This document shows, piece by piece, positions 34,329 through 43,126 of a DNA stretch of 61,891 nt. This DNA is from an uncultured Bacteroidota bacterium (GTDB lineage: Bacteria; Bacteroidota; Bacteroidia; AKYH767-A; JABDAW01). The stretch is taken from NCBI GenBank assembly GCA_903844645.1, contig CAIMUP010000037.1, forward strand, positions 1-61,891, read 5' to 3'. The position numbers and the translations under genes are program-made. The notes below the pieces were generated by a model. It saw nothing but the letters and a program-made list of their open reading frames with translations, was not told where the DNA came from and searched no databases. Every line of letters begins with the position of its first letter. Positions within the stretch are counted from its first letter, which is position 1.

Positions 34329-34922
34329 TTAATCGAACTTCACTTTCGGTGCTTTCTCCGCTCCGGCATCAGCTTTAAAGAACTCCATCGCCTTAAAATT
34401 AAACATACCTGCTATCATATTCTTCGGAAAGAGAACAATGTAGCTATTAAACTCGCCTACCGCATCATTAAACTTGCGGCGTTCATTCGCGACGCGATGT
34501 TCCGTTCCCTCCAACTGCGATTGCAGAGCCATAAAGTTCTGATTCGCCTTCAAATCGGGATATTTCTCCACCACAACCATCAGCCGTGCCAGCGTTCCTT
34601 CCATTTGATTCGCTGCTTTCACCTGATCATTCATCGAAAGATTTTTATCCGTCAGATTAATCTTCGCTTGCCCCGCCTGCGACCGAAGCCCCGCAATCTC
34701 GGTGAGTGTTGATTGCTCAAAATGAGCATATCCCTTCACTGTTTCGACGAGTTGCGGAATCAAATCGGCACGTTGCTGATACTGCACCTGCACTTGTCCC
34801 CACTGTTTCTCGACCGCCACCTTCATCGTCGCCATATTGTTATACGGACCGACGAAACTTGAATAGAGAACGAATAGCACTACGACTATGATCCCTAAAA
34901 TTATCCATGTTCTTTTGTTCAT
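34329..34922 (-). CDS. LemA family protein
   Basis: A 197-residue protein: one N-terminal membrane helix (about 5-25), then a helical bundle with EKQWGQVQVQYQQRADLIPQ split around residue 45 and the FNDAVGEFNSYIVLFP stretch near 155, both LemA hallmarks. It is the first gene of the LemA/TPM operon. It is probably anchored in the inner membrane with the bundle outside. The molecular function of LemA proteins is not settled. Confidence 0.92.
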   Translation of the reverse strand: MNKRTWIILGIIVVVLFVLYSSFVGPYNNMATMKVAVEKQWGQVQVQYQQRADLIPQLVETVKGYAHFEQSTLTEIAGLRSQAGQAKINLTDKNLSMNDQVKAANQMEGTLARLMVVVEKYPDLKANQNFMALQSQLEGTEHRVANERRKFNDAVGEFNSYIVLFPKNMIAGMFNFKAMEFFKADAGAEKAPKVKFD

Positions 34923-34955
34923 GATTTTTTATTTTTATTAAATTATTTGAAGGCG

Positions 34956-34963
34956 CAAAAATA
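34956..34963 (-). promoter_or_regulatory. TAnnTTTG box of the lemA operon
   Basis: TATTTTTG on the minus strand, 33 bases before the lemA ATG. No clear TTG is seen at the usual distance. Confidence 0.45.
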
Positions 34964-35088
34964 GGAAATTGTTAAGTAAATAATCCGAAATGGGGCATAA
35001 AATCACACATCACAGCCATGCCCAACATGAATATTTACCTATATTTTAACCTAATCAGCCATGAAAATCCCCATTTATTCCTCTAATA

Positions 35089-35340
35089 GCTCGCCGAAGC
35101 CAAAGATAACTTCCTTATGCATCGGCGAGTGCTCGCGGGTCCAAAGGGAAACTTCCTTACGGTCTGGCGAAGGCTCGCGGGTCCAAAGGGAAACTTCCTG
35201 AAGGTCTGGCGAGGGCTCGCGGAGCCAAAGGGAAACTTCCTGAAGGTCTGGCGAAGGCTCGCGAAGGCAAAAGGAAACTTCCTTACGGTCTCGCGAAGGC
35301 TCGCAGGTGCAAAAGGAAGCTATCTTTGCATTTCGCGAGG
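35089..35340. repeat. Array 8: six 42-bp units, the last holding a promoter box
   Basis: Exactly 252 bases in the divergent gap between lemA and the T9SS protein. Units contain GCTCGCGGGTCCAAAGGG, then AAACTTCCTTACGG or AAACTTCCTGAAGG, then TCTGGCGAAG. GCGA-N4-TCGC dyads occur at junctions and GGAAACTTCC-type dyads in the middle. In the last unit the CTTCCTTACGG part has become CTATCTTTGCA, placing a TAnnTTTG box (35321-35328) inside the repeat. From 34964 to 35088 I see no feature. Confidence 0.95.
35321..35328 (+). promoter_or_regulatory. TAnnTTTG box formed in the last unit of array 8
   Basis: TATCTTTG replaces the usual repeat bases in unit 6 of array 8. It points to the T9SS gene and would give a leader of about 180 bases. 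A second box closer to that gene (35496) competes with it. Confidence 0.4.
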
Positions 35341-35495
35341 CAAATTCAAGTTCAAATACACTATACTATATATATAACGAGAGAAAATCACCGTCTAAAT
35401 TACCCTTCATTTCTATTCAAACGAATAAATTTTGATGGATATTCGTTATCACATACTAAATCATATCCTAAAAAATGGCTTAATTCCCTATTCTC

Positions 35496-35503
35496 TATCT
35501 TTG
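35496..35503 (+). promoter_or_regulatory. TAnnTTTG box five bases from the T9SS gene start
   Basis: TATCTTTG followed by CCCGC and then ATGATG at 35509. No TTG is clear at 16-21 bases upstream. If used, the transcript would be leaderless. Confidence 0.5.
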
Positions 35504-35508
35504 CCCGC

Positions 35509-37146
35509 ATGATGCGATTAATTCTAACACTGTTCACTGTTCACTTTTCACTCTTCACTGCCGATGCGCAGCCCGCTATTGCATGGGCAAAATGCTTTGG
35601 AGGCAGCGGCACGGATTATGCCAATGCTATTCTCCAAACCGATGATAAAGGGTATTTAATATTAGGTACCACCGCCTCTGCTGATGGCGATGTAAATGGC
35701 TTGCACGATTCATTAGGCAATGACCCTGATTATTGGCTTATAAAATTAGATGAAAACGGCAACATGGAATGGCAAAAATGCCTCGGAGGAACACGTAGAG
35801 AATTCGCATCTGCCATGATTAAAACATCGGATGGCGGTTATGCTCTTTGCGGATATTCATGGTCTCCCGATGGCGATGTTTCGGGGAATGGATTCCACTA
35901 CAGTGCCGACTTTTGGGTACTTAAATTAGGGAGCGATTATGAACTAACATGGCAACGAACCTACGGCGGATACAATGACGACAAAGCCTTCACCATCGCA
36001 GAAACAAAGGACGGAGGATACGTAGTTGCAGGCAATGCGAACTCTCCCGATGGCGATGTTACAGGGCTTATCGGGAAGACGGATTACTGGTTAATTAAAT
36101 TAGATTCTATCGGCAACCTGAAATGGAATAGATGTTACGGCGGTACTGGCGATGAAACCGCAAATTCTGTTATTCAATGCGACGATGGAGGCTATATTCT
36201 CTGCGGTTACACCAATTCTCTCGATAGCGAAGTAACGAATTTGCATAAGGATATTAATGGCAATAAAACATACGATATATGGGTCGTTAAAACAGATAGT
36301 ATCGGCACTATGGAATGGCAAAAAACGTATGGCGGCAGTGGTATGGATTACGGAAAGACCATTATCCAAACAAAGGATGGTGGTTATACTATCTTCGCTA
36401 CTACCGACTTCGGCAGGAACGATTCAGGGTATTACTTTTACGATGATTATTGGTTGATAAAAGTTGATGCAACGGGTACTATTGTATGGCAACAAAGCTA
36501 TGGTGGCAGCTATTACGACGATGCAGCTACTATGGCGCAAACAAAGGATGGTGGCTATCTTTTATCAGGTTCTGTTTTATCAAATGACATGCAAGTTTCC
36601 GGCAATCATGGTGGTTACGACATCTGGATTGTAAAGACCGACTCCTCTGGCGGTATCGAATGGAGTAAAACAGTAGGTGGCAGCCGCGATGACATTGCTT
36701 ATTCCGTGATAGAAACCAAGGATGGCGGCGTTGCGGTAGCCGGTAGCACTATTTCTTATGATGGCGATGCTGCTGGCTTGCATGATAATTGCTATTACGA
36801 TGCCCTCTTGCAAGACTCGGTATGTAATCCTGATGTGTGGGTACTTAAACTCCATCCAAACGTGATGAAAGGTCCATTCAACGGCAATAACAACGCCTCG
36901 ATGGTTAATTATCCCAACCCGTTTGATAAGAATACAACCATCGTATTCAACCTCGATTCGTTGCCGGATCATTGCGCATTAATTATCTATAACAGCGCAG
37001 GGCAAATGGTCAGAAGCCGTGCCATTACAGGTCATTCCAATACTATTATTGTATCTCGCGAGGGTTTGCCGAAGGGTATTTATCTTTGCAACCTCATCCA
37101 TAATAATAAGGAGGTATTGGCGGTCGGGAAATTAGATATTGAATAA
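35509..37146 (+). CDS. Secreted repeat protein with T9SS type A sorting domain
   Basis: The start at 35509 (MMRLILTLFTVHFSL) gives a signal peptide and a 545-residue protein; the frame is open upstream to a TTG at 35326, which I reject. The mature part has about eight copies of a 50-60 residue repeat with GYxLxG(S/T), WLIKLD, G-N-WQKxxGG and D-A-x-x-I-x-x-T-x-DGGY, a beta-propeller-like pattern common in surface proteins of Bacteroidota. The last 75 residues, starting NYPNPFDKNTTIVF and ending GKLDIE, form a T9SS type A (Por_secre_tail) domain. It is therefore expected on the cell surface or released. The ligand is unknown. Confidence 0.88.
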   Translation: MMRLILTLFTVHFSLFTADAQPAIAWAKCFGGSGTDYANAILQTDDKGYLILGTTASADGDVNGLHDSLGNDPDYWLIKLDENGNMEWQKCLGGTRREFASAMIKTSDGGYALCGYSWSPDGDVSGNGFHYSADFWVLKLGSDYELTWQRTYGGYNDDKAFTIAETKDGGYVVAGNANSPDGDVTGLIGKTDYWLIKLDSIGNLKWNRCYGGTGDETANSVIQCDDGGYILCGYTNSLDSEVTNLHKDINGNKTYDIWVVKTDSIGTMEWQKTYGGSGMDYGKTIIQTKDGGYTIFATTDFGRNDSGYYFYDDYWLIKVDATGTIVWQQSYGGSYYDDAATMAQTKDGGYLLSGSVLSNDMQVSGNHGGYDIWIVKTDSSGGIEWSKTVGGSRDDIAYSVIETKDGGVAVAGSTISYDGDAAGLHDNCYYDALLQDSVCNPDVWVLKLHPNVMKGPFNGNNNASMVNYPNPFDKNTTIVFNLDSLPDHCALIIYNSAGQMVRSRAITGHSNTIIVSREGLPKGIYLCNLIHNNKEVLAVGKLDIE

Positions 37147-37161
37147 CTTAAATATAATAAT

Positions 37162-37698
37162 ATGGACACCTTAGAACAACTAAAGTACCCCGTAGGCAGG
37201 TATGAAAAGCCTGTAAACTACACAGAAGCGCAACGCGATGAATGGATCAAAAACATTCAGGAACTGCCCACCAAATTGCGGCATGCCGTAGCCGGATTAT
37301 CCGATGAACAACTCGATACTCCCTATCGCGAAGAGGGCTGGACAGTACGCCAGGTGGTGCATCATGTTGCCGACAGCCACATGAATGCCTTCATCAGATT
37401 GAAGCTCACATTAACCGAAGACAAACCGGTTATCAAACCCTACAAAGAGGACCGTTTTGCTCGCCTGGCAGATACCGTGGATGCCCCGATAGCCCTCTCT
37501 TTGACCATTCTCGATGCCCTCCACAGCCGATGGATGCTGACTTTGAATGCGTTGCATGACGACGACTTCCACCGCATCTACATCCATCCCGAATACGGCA
37601 AAGAATTCACGATAGAAGAGTCCATCGCCCTCTATTCATGGCATTCCCGCCACCATGTAGCACATATCACGAGCCTCAAAGACCGCATGGGCTGGTAA
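37162..37698 (+). CDS. DinB-fold YfiT-like putative metal-dependent hydrolase/thiol transferase
   Basis: A 178-residue four-helix-bundle protein. YPVGRYEKPVNYTEAQRDEWI at the start (split after residue 20), WTVRQVVHHVADSHMNAF (60-77) and YSWHSRHHVAHI (158-169) match the YfiT/BstA group. His68, His161 and His165 occupy the Ni/Zn ligand positions of YfiT. Relatives act as bacillithiol S-transferases; Bacteroidota can make bacillithiol, so this is plausible. It is 15 bases after the T9SS gene, possibly by chance. Confidence 0.88.
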   Translation: MDTLEQLKYPVGRYEKPVNYTEAQRDEWIKNIQELPTKLRHAVAGLSDEQLDTPYREEGWTVRQVVHHVADSHMNAFIRLKLTLTEDKPVIKPYKEDRFARLADTVDAPIALSLTILDALHSRWMLTLNALHDDDFHRIYIHPEYGKEFTIEESIALYSWHSRHHVAHITSLKDRMGW

Positions 37699-37929
37699 TA
37701 TAATCATGCCCTTCATCGTGGTATTGGTGCACCGCCAAAGCGGATGCATTCATACCACGATGATAGTATTAATAACAGAATAAAACTTGATGATGGCGAT
37801 TTATTCATCAAAAAGGGGCAAACAAGGAATAAGAATCACGACAGAGGCAATACCTCCGGCAGGTTTTTCTATGGTGGAGGTAGTGATTGGAATACAAATA
37901 GTAGTTTAAACATATACAAAAAAAGTACA

Positions 37930-38160
37930 AACATATGTTATAGCAACAATAACATACGTTATAGCAACAATAACATACGTTATAGCAACAATAACATACG
38001 TTATAGCAACAATAACATATGTTATGGCTACTAAAACATATGTTATAGCAACAATAACATACGTTATAACAACAATAACATATGTTATAGCAACAATAAC
38101 ATATGTTTTAGTAGCCATAACATATGTTTTAGTAACAATAACATATGTTTTGGTAATTCT
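37930..38160. repeat. Array 9: eleven 21-bp units with NdeI-like AACATATGTT dyads
   Basis: Exactly 231 bases between two plus-strand genes. Units begin AACATACGTT or AACATATGTT (the latter a perfect palindrome) followed by ATAGCAACAAT. The unit at 38014 carries ATGGCTACTAA and the unit at 38098 carries TTAGTAGCCAT, which are reverse complements, so one spacer sits inverted between palindromes. From 37699 to 37929 I see no supported gene; a plus-strand frame at 37744 runs into the array and is probably spurious. Confidence 0.95.
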
Positions 38161-38173
38161 CTCTATTGAACCG

Positions 38174-38289
38174 AGCATCCTGACGGGTTGCACCCTTTAT
38201 AAAATGATATAGGCGTGAAAGGTTAGCATACTATAAGAACATACAACCTTATAAAAAATCGTAAACGAGCGATAACCGGTCAGGATGTT
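38174..38289. repeat. REP-like dispersed element, copy B, with outer inverted arms
   Basis: The conserved part at 38245-38289 has AACCTTATAAAAAATCG, GAGCGATAACC and GGTCAGGATGTT, matching copies at 54298-54342 and (minus strand) 50702-50749. Here an additional inverted arm, AGCATCCTGACGGGTT at 38174-38189, pairs with AACCGGTCAGGATGTT at 38274-38289 (14 of 16). It follows array 9 directly. Confidence 0.65.
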
Positions 38290-38343
38290 TGTTCAATAAA
38301 AAGAAAGAGAAGAAGGAAAGGATATGGAGAATGCCGAATACTA

Positions 38344-38370
38344 TTGCGTATCGTTTATTTTGTATCTTTG
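38344..38370 (+). promoter_or_regulatory. TTG-N16-TAnnTTTG promoter of nadK
   Basis: TTG at 38344-38346 and TATCTTTG at 38363-38370, 19 bases before the nadK ATG. Confidence 0.65.
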
Positions 38371-38389
38371 CACCCTTAAATAATTTGAT

Positions 38390-39268
38390 ATGAAGGTCGC
38401 TATTTACAGCCGTATTACCAGCCCCGAACCCGATCCCTTCTTCGAGAAGGTGTTGATGATATTAGAGAACATCGGTGCCGATATTTTTATTCATAAACCG
38501 TTGAATGATTTTATCGTGCCCTCTCTTTTGAATAATACGGTGTATAAAACCTTCCACGATCATACCGATTTGAAGGGCAATGTGGACTTCCTTTTCTCCA
38601 TCGGTGGCGACGGAACGCTGCTCGATACGTTGGACTTTGTAAGGGATACAGGAATACCCATTGTCGGTATCAATACCGGGCGATTGGGCTTTCTCGCAGG
38701 CGTGCATAAAGACAATATTATGGCTGCCATCGAGAGTTTGGACAAAGGGCATTACTCTCTGGATAAAAGGGCATTGCTGCGGCTCGAAACTTCTATTGAT
38801 TTATTCGGCAAAGTGAACTACGGGCTGAACGAATTGACGATACATAAAGCCGAAACATCGTCCATGATGAGCATCCATACCTACCTGAACGGCGAGTACC
38901 TCAATACTTACTGGGCTGATGGCTTAATTATCGCTACTCCCACCGGATCTACGGGGTATTCATTAAGCTGTGGCGGACCCATCATGATGCCGCAATCCGA
39001 GAACTTCGTCATCACGCCGATTGCGCCACATAACCTTAATGTAAGACCTATCGTGGTGTCTGACAAGAGCGTCATAACCCTTGAATTAGAAGGACGGAGC
39101 CAGTATTTTATGGCATCGCTCGATTCTCGTTCGGTAACGATTCCCTCCACCGTACAATTGGCGGTGCGGAAGGAAACATTTTGCATTAATTTGATACGGA
39201 TAAACAACGATAACTTCCTGAAAACAATCCGAGAGAAGCTGTCGTGGGGCAAAGACTCGAGGAATTAG
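38390..39268 (+). CDS. nadK: NAD kinase
   Basis: A 292-residue ATP-NAD kinase. The catalytic GGDGT motif is at 72-76 (FSIGGDGTLLDTL), with GINTGRLGFLAG near 94-105 and PTGSTGYSLSCGGPIM near 184-199. It phosphorylates NAD to NADP in the cytosol. The stop overlaps the stop of the convergent SPOR gene by four bases. Confidence 0.95.
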   Translation: MKVAIYSRITSPEPDPFFEKVLMILENIGADIFIHKPLNDFIVPSLLNNTVYKTFHDHTDLKGNVDFLFSIGGDGTLLDTLDFVRDTGIPIVGINTGRLGFLAGVHKDNIMAAIESLDKGHYSLDKRALLRLETSIDLFGKVNYGLNELTIHKAETSSMMSIHTYLNGEYLNTYWADGLIIATPTGSTGYSLSCGGPIMMPQSENFVITPIAPHNLNVRPIVVSDKSVITLELEGRSQYFMASLDSRSVTIPSTVQLAVRKETFCINLIRINNDNFLKTIREKLSWGKDSRN

Positions 39269-39678
39269 TTCTGTCTCTTCTTTATATCATCCCGAACGAT
39301 AAAGGTAGCCCCGAAATCAGGATGAATCTTCCGATAAAACTTGTAAGCATCCAACCGTGATTTGAAATCGCCAACCCGCACCTTATAGTTCGGTTGCTGA
39401 TAGATTAAGTACACGTCTTCGTCAGGATATTTCTTCAGGAATTCAGCCTTCGCATCGTCGGCTTTGATTCTTTTATTCCCGAAATACACCTGTACGCGGT
39501 AGCCTGGTTGCGTTTGTTTGGCGGCATTGTACGCAATATGATGCTGAAGTAAAGTATCTATCGCCGGGGCTTGGATAATAGTTATCTTGGCATCGTTTTC
39601 GGCGGTTTGCGCACCTATTTTATTCCCTGTTATCAGATACAGAGCGAGGAAGAATATAAGTTTAATCAGCGTTTTCAT
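39265..39678 (-). CDS. SPOR-domain exported protein
   Basis: A 137-residue protein with a signal peptide (1-22) and a SPOR-like domain from about residue 58 (GYRVQVYFGNKRIKADDAKA, NYKVRVGDFKSRLDAYKFY). SPOR domains bind denuded glycan strands at division sites. The domain fills nearly all of the mature protein, so it has no catalytic part. It is two bases downstream of the 63-residue membrane protein gene. Confidence 0.85.
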   Translation of the reverse strand: MKTLIKLIFFLALYLITGNKIGAQTAENDAKITIIQAPAIDTLLQHHIAYNAAKQTQPGYRVQVYFGNKRIKADDAKAEFLKKYPDEDVYLIYQQPNYKVRVGDFKSRLDAYKFYRKIHPDFGATFIVRDDIKKRQN

Positions 39679-39680
39679 AC

Positions 39681-39872
39681 TTACTTTTTCATCTTGGTAA
39701 AGAGTACCGAAATGCCTACAACTACGGCTACAGAGAACAATAAGTTGACGAAGATATTGCCCATCAATTGTGCATTCGCAGTCTTATAATGCGAGATCAA
39801 GATCAATGCCGAAAGCCCTGTTCCTATTGTCAGGGATATTAATACCAACCAAAAGCGTTTCTTTTTACTCAT
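39681..39872 (-). CDS. Small two-helix membrane protein
   Basis: A 63-residue protein with a basic start (MSKKKRF), two hydrophobic segments (about 8-26 and 35-58) and a basic end. No family is recognised. It is the first gene of a two-gene unit with the SPOR protein and has a promoter box four bases from its ATG. Confidence 0.7.
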   Translation of the reverse strand: MSKKKRFWLVLISLTIGTGLSALILISHYKTANAQLMGNIFVNLLFSVAVVVGISVLFTKMKK

Positions 39873-39876
39873 GCGG

Positions 39877-39884
39877 CAAAGTTA
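39877..39884 (-). promoter_or_regulatory. TAnnTTTG box, leaderless arrangement
   Basis: TAACTTTG on the minus strand, then CCGC, then the ATG at 39872. The four-base spacing is the same as at ispH and thyA. Confidence 0.6.
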
Positions 39885-40019
39885 GCAAACGAGTGGGAGG
39901 TGGTTTCGCGGTGTTGCCACAGATTCATTGGTTATCAGGAGGTCTATTATTCATTACTAATGATGGCGGCTATTTAATAACTGATAAAAAGATCGTTTGG
40001 GGCGATTTGTTGGGGATGA

Positions 40020-40229
40020 TTCCTGATGAGGGAACTAATTTCCCTGACTGGGGATGTTCTTGCCCTAGTCAGGGAAGGTTCTGCCCCAGTCAGGGAAATT
40101 AGTTCCCTTACTGGGGATATTCTTGCCCTAGTCAGGGAAATATTCGCCCCAGTCAGGGAAATGCTCGCCCTGACTGGGGATATTCTTGCCCCAGTCAGGG
40201 ATACTCTTGCCCCAGTTAGCGGAAGGAGG
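40020..40229. repeat. Array 10: ten 21-bp units in two orientations
   Basis: This lies between two minus-strand genes. Units contain either CCCCAGTCAGGGA or its reverse complement type CCCTGACTGGGGA, followed by ATTCTT, AATATTC, AATGCTC or similar. The orientation flips several times (for example forward at 40062, 40083, 40125, reverse at 40041, 40104, 40167) without losing the 21-base step. From 39885 to 40019 and 40230 to 40387 I see no gene or repeat. Confidence 0.95.
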
Positions 40230-40387
40230 GAAATGACCGCTTATTCCATGTAAATAGCCTTAAATTAAGTATAAATAATCGTTTAAAGCAATTAAAAGGG
40301 GATAAAAAGAGGGGAGGTGGCATGGTTGTTTCTGGATTTGATGGGCGGAAAAGTGCCGATTCTCGGCTTTCAGTTTTTCGCTATTCG

Positions 40388-42379
40388 TTATTCACTCCTC
40401 CTGCCGAGGTTTCGGAATCCTTTGATGAGGATGTTGAAATCGTTCCAGAATTGGTAGTCTTTCGCGTACAGCAGATTCAGTTTTTCGATCGCCTGGTCAT
40501 CGGGCTTGTATGCTTTGATGGCATCCATCGGCGATAATATTCCTCGCTTGATAATAGGTAATGCTGCGGTCGTCGTCGCCTCGGTTTTTAATGGGATATA
40601 TCCTATCCAGCTGCGCTTGCCGATTAATACGCTGACGATATTTCGGAGCATCCCGAATGGTTTTTTGACGATGAAGATCAGGATTGGAAAGAGGGATAGT
40701 ATGGCGAAGGCGGCGGCAATGTCGAACAGTTTTTTGTTCCTTCTGTTGACGGGTTTGGTGATGGCGTTAATGTCTATGATGTACAGATCTCCGGGATTGT
40801 TCACCGAGTTGCTCCCGATGATGTAGAGGCTCTCGGGCGGGGCGATTTTATATTCTATTTCGCCCCTGTTTATTTGGGACATTTGGTTGATAATTTGTTG
40901 TACGGGGATGTTCTTGGCGCAGAATATCAGCTCGCGGATGCCGTATATCATCACCATTTCGTTCAATTGGCTGATGTTGCCAAGATAGTTTTTGGTGTCC
41001 TCCGTTGCGGCATTCGGGGAACTGTCCGGCATCACGAAGCCGATGAAGTTGGTGTTGCTCTCGCCCAGGTTTAAGAGGGTTAATACGCGTTTGCCCTCCT
41101 CCAATTCGCCTACGATCAGCACCCTTTTCTTATCGTTGGTATTGAGGATGAAGTTTTTGATTTTAAAAATATTCAGGAACATCCGAATGCCGACTATTGA
41201 GACGCTCGCCCAGAAACTTCCGAGCAGAATCAAGGCTCTGGAGAACCGATAACTCTCTGGCAAAAGGGCATAGACGACCAAGATAAAGATGGTGCCGGAA
41301 AAGATACCGCGGATAATTTTGGAGAGCCTGATGGGGCGGTCGTAACCACCGCTTAAATAGATGGACCCAATCCAAATAATGACGTAGAGCGGCACGACAT
41401 AGATTATGAACTCATGCGGAAACCGTAATCCGTCGCTTTCCTTGACATTGTTCTGCCAATAATTCTTCAGGACATACATGCCGCCCCATAATAAAACGAA
41501 ATCGGCGGCAGGGAGGAATATCATCTTGATAAACCGAACCGTTATCGCCACAGCAGCCCGTAAATAAATCGCGACATTGATGAGCAACGTGAAGAGTTTG
41601 GCGTTCTTTTGAGAGAAGTGCTTCTTCGCGAAAATAATCATGGCATTATAAAATACGAAGACGTAGTTCACGCTGCTTTTCTTGGTGCTCTCACCTTTGT
41701 AATGAATGATGCGGGTGTCCGGGAAGTAGTAATTTTTATATCCTCCCTTGATAATTCGGTAAGATAAGTCTATGTCTTCGCCGTACATAAAGAAATCTTC
41801 GTCGAGCAACCCGATCTTATCCAGCACTTCCTTGCGCAGCAGCATAAAAGCACCGCTCAATACTTCTATCTCGTGGGTCTTGTCCTTATCCAAGTATCCC
41901 AAATGATACCTGCCGAAGAGCGGAGAGTTCGGAAACAGTGTCGACAACCCGAATATCTTGAAGAATGCCGCAGAGGGCGTGGGCAATCCGCGTTTCGATT
42001 CCGGGAGAAAGCTCCCTTTGCCATCAATCATCTTCACGCCTAACCCGCCAGCATCAGGATGCGTGTTCATAAAAGAAACGACTTTCTCAAAGGTATCTTC
42101 CTCCACCACCGTATCGGGGTTTAATAATAAAATATACTTCCCCGCAGCAACCTTTATAGCTTGATTGTTTGCCTTGGAGAATCCTTTGTTGTCTTTGTTT
42201 TCAATGATCTTCACCGAAGGGAATTTGGCACGAACCATTTCTAATGAACCATCCACAGAGTTATTATCCACGACAAATAATTCGGCATCTATATTCGCAG
42301 AAGCCTTGATAACAGCATGCAAGGCTTGCTCTAAGAAATACTTGACATTATAATTTACGATGATGATACTTAAATCCAT
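40388..42379 (-). CDS. GT2 glycosyltransferase fused to a membrane sugar-transferase-like domain
   Basis: A 663-residue protein. Residues 1 to about 245 form a GT-A glycosyltransferase of the rhamnosyltransferase (WbbL-like) group: SIIIVNYNVKYFLEQAL, ELFVVDNNSVDGS, LLLNPDTVVEED and FMYGEDIDLSYRI. Then come about five membrane segments (270-400), a Rossmann-like region starting KKRVLIVGELEEGKRVL near 425, and a final hydrophobic segment (about 555-575). The latter half resembles the CoA-binding/membrane part of undecaprenyl-phosphate sugar transferases, but I do not see the usual catalytic Asp-Glu C-terminal core. It likely makes a surface or exopolysaccharide at the inner membrane. Confidence 0.8.
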   Translation of the reverse strand: MDLSIIIVNYNVKYFLEQALHAVIKASANIDAELFVVDNNSVDGSLEMVRAKFPSVKIIENKDNKGFSKANNQAIKVAAGKYILLLNPDTVVEEDTFEKVVSFMNTHPDAGGLGVKMIDGKGSFLPESKRGLPTPSAAFFKIFGLSTLFPNSPLFGRYHLGYLDKDKTHEIEVLSGAFMLLRKEVLDKIGLLDEDFFMYGEDIDLSYRIIKGGYKNYYFPDTRIIHYKGESTKKSSVNYVFVFYNAMIIFAKKHFSQKNAKLFTLLINVAIYLRAAVAITVRFIKMIFLPAADFVLLWGGMYVLKNYWQNNVKESDGLRFPHEFIIYVVPLYVIIWIGSIYLSGGYDRPIRLSKIIRGIFSGTIFILVVYALLPESYRFSRALILLGSFWASVSIVGIRMFLNIFKIKNFILNTNDKKRVLIVGELEEGKRVLTLLNLGESNTNFIGFVMPDSSPNAATEDTKNYLGNISQLNEMVMIYGIRELIFCAKNIPVQQIINQMSQINRGEIEYKIAPPESLYIIGSNSVNNPGDLYIIDINAITKPVNRRNKKLFDIAAAFAILSLFPILIFIVKKPFGMLRNIVSVLIGKRSWIGYIPLKTEATTTAALPIIKRGILSPMDAIKAYKPDDQAIEKLNLLYAKDYQFWNDFNILIKGFRNLGRRSE

Positions 42380-42439
42380 TTTTTACTTTTACGATTAAGA
42401 TTTAAGGAACGAAAATAAAGAGATTAACTTGCACGGGAC

Positions 42440-43060
42440 TTATTTTACCAACGTATTTTCGTACGGAATACGGTGTAAAATAGAACGCCCTAAGGTTACT
42501 TCATCGGCATATTCCAAATCATCGCCAACCGATACGCCGCGGGCAATAGTGGTGAACTTAATATCAAAGTCTTTCAGCCGTTTGAAAATATAAAATACGG
42601 TGGTATCACCTTCCATCGTCGCGCTTAATGCCATGATTATTTCTTTAATTTCATCCTGCCCAACGCGGACAACGAGATTCTCCACATTAATATCTTTCGG
42701 ACCGATGCCTTCCATAGGATTGATGATACCACCAAGCACATGATACACGCCGTTAAATTGGTTGGTGTTTTCGATGGCGAATACATCGCGAATGTCTTCC
42801 ACCACGCAGACCACGGTACGGTCGCGTTTTGTATTGGAACATATTTCGCAGAGATGTTTCTCGGAGATATTGTTGCAATTGATACAATATTTTATTTCAT
42901 TCCGAAGCCGAATAAAGGTGCTGCCAAACTGCTCGACATCTTCTGGTTTTTGCTTTAATAAATAAAGAACAAAACGCAAGGCGGTCTTTCTACCGATGCC
43001 TGGCAATTGCCCGAATTCAGTAACGGCAGCTTCTATTAAACGATTTGAATTTATATCCAT
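42440..43060 (-). CDS. recR: Recombination mediator protein RecR
   Basis: With the ATG at 43060 ([16 protein letters not shown]) the protein has 206 residues; a further in-frame ATG at 43084 would add eight residues but is less typical. [17 protein letters not shown] (19-35) is the helix-hairpin-helix, Cys59, Cys62, Cys71 and Cys74 (CINC ... CEIC) form the zinc finger, and [15 protein letters not shown] starts the Toprim domain. RecR acts with RecF/RecO to load RecA on gapped DNA. Confidence 0.94.
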   Translation of the reverse strand: MDINSNRLIEAAVTEFGQLPGIGRKTALRFVLYLLKQKPEDVEQFGSTFIRLRNEIKYCINCNNISEKHLCEICSNTKRDRTVVCVVEDIRDVFAIENTNQFNGVYHVLGGIINPMEGIGPKDINVENLVVRVGQDEIKEIIMALSATMEGDTTVFYIFKRLKDFDIKFTTIARGVSVGDDLEYADEVTLGRSILHRIPYENTLVK

Positions 43061-43126
43061 ATATTTTTTAGAATGAAGCCACAAAATTACTTAAAACAGG
43101 GAAATGAAAAGACGAGTGAAAATACC

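Noticed and set aside
35326-35508. Longer N-terminus of the T9SS repeat protein from the TTG at 35326
   Set aside because: The signal peptide starts at 35509, and a promoter box lies at 35496-35503 between the two.
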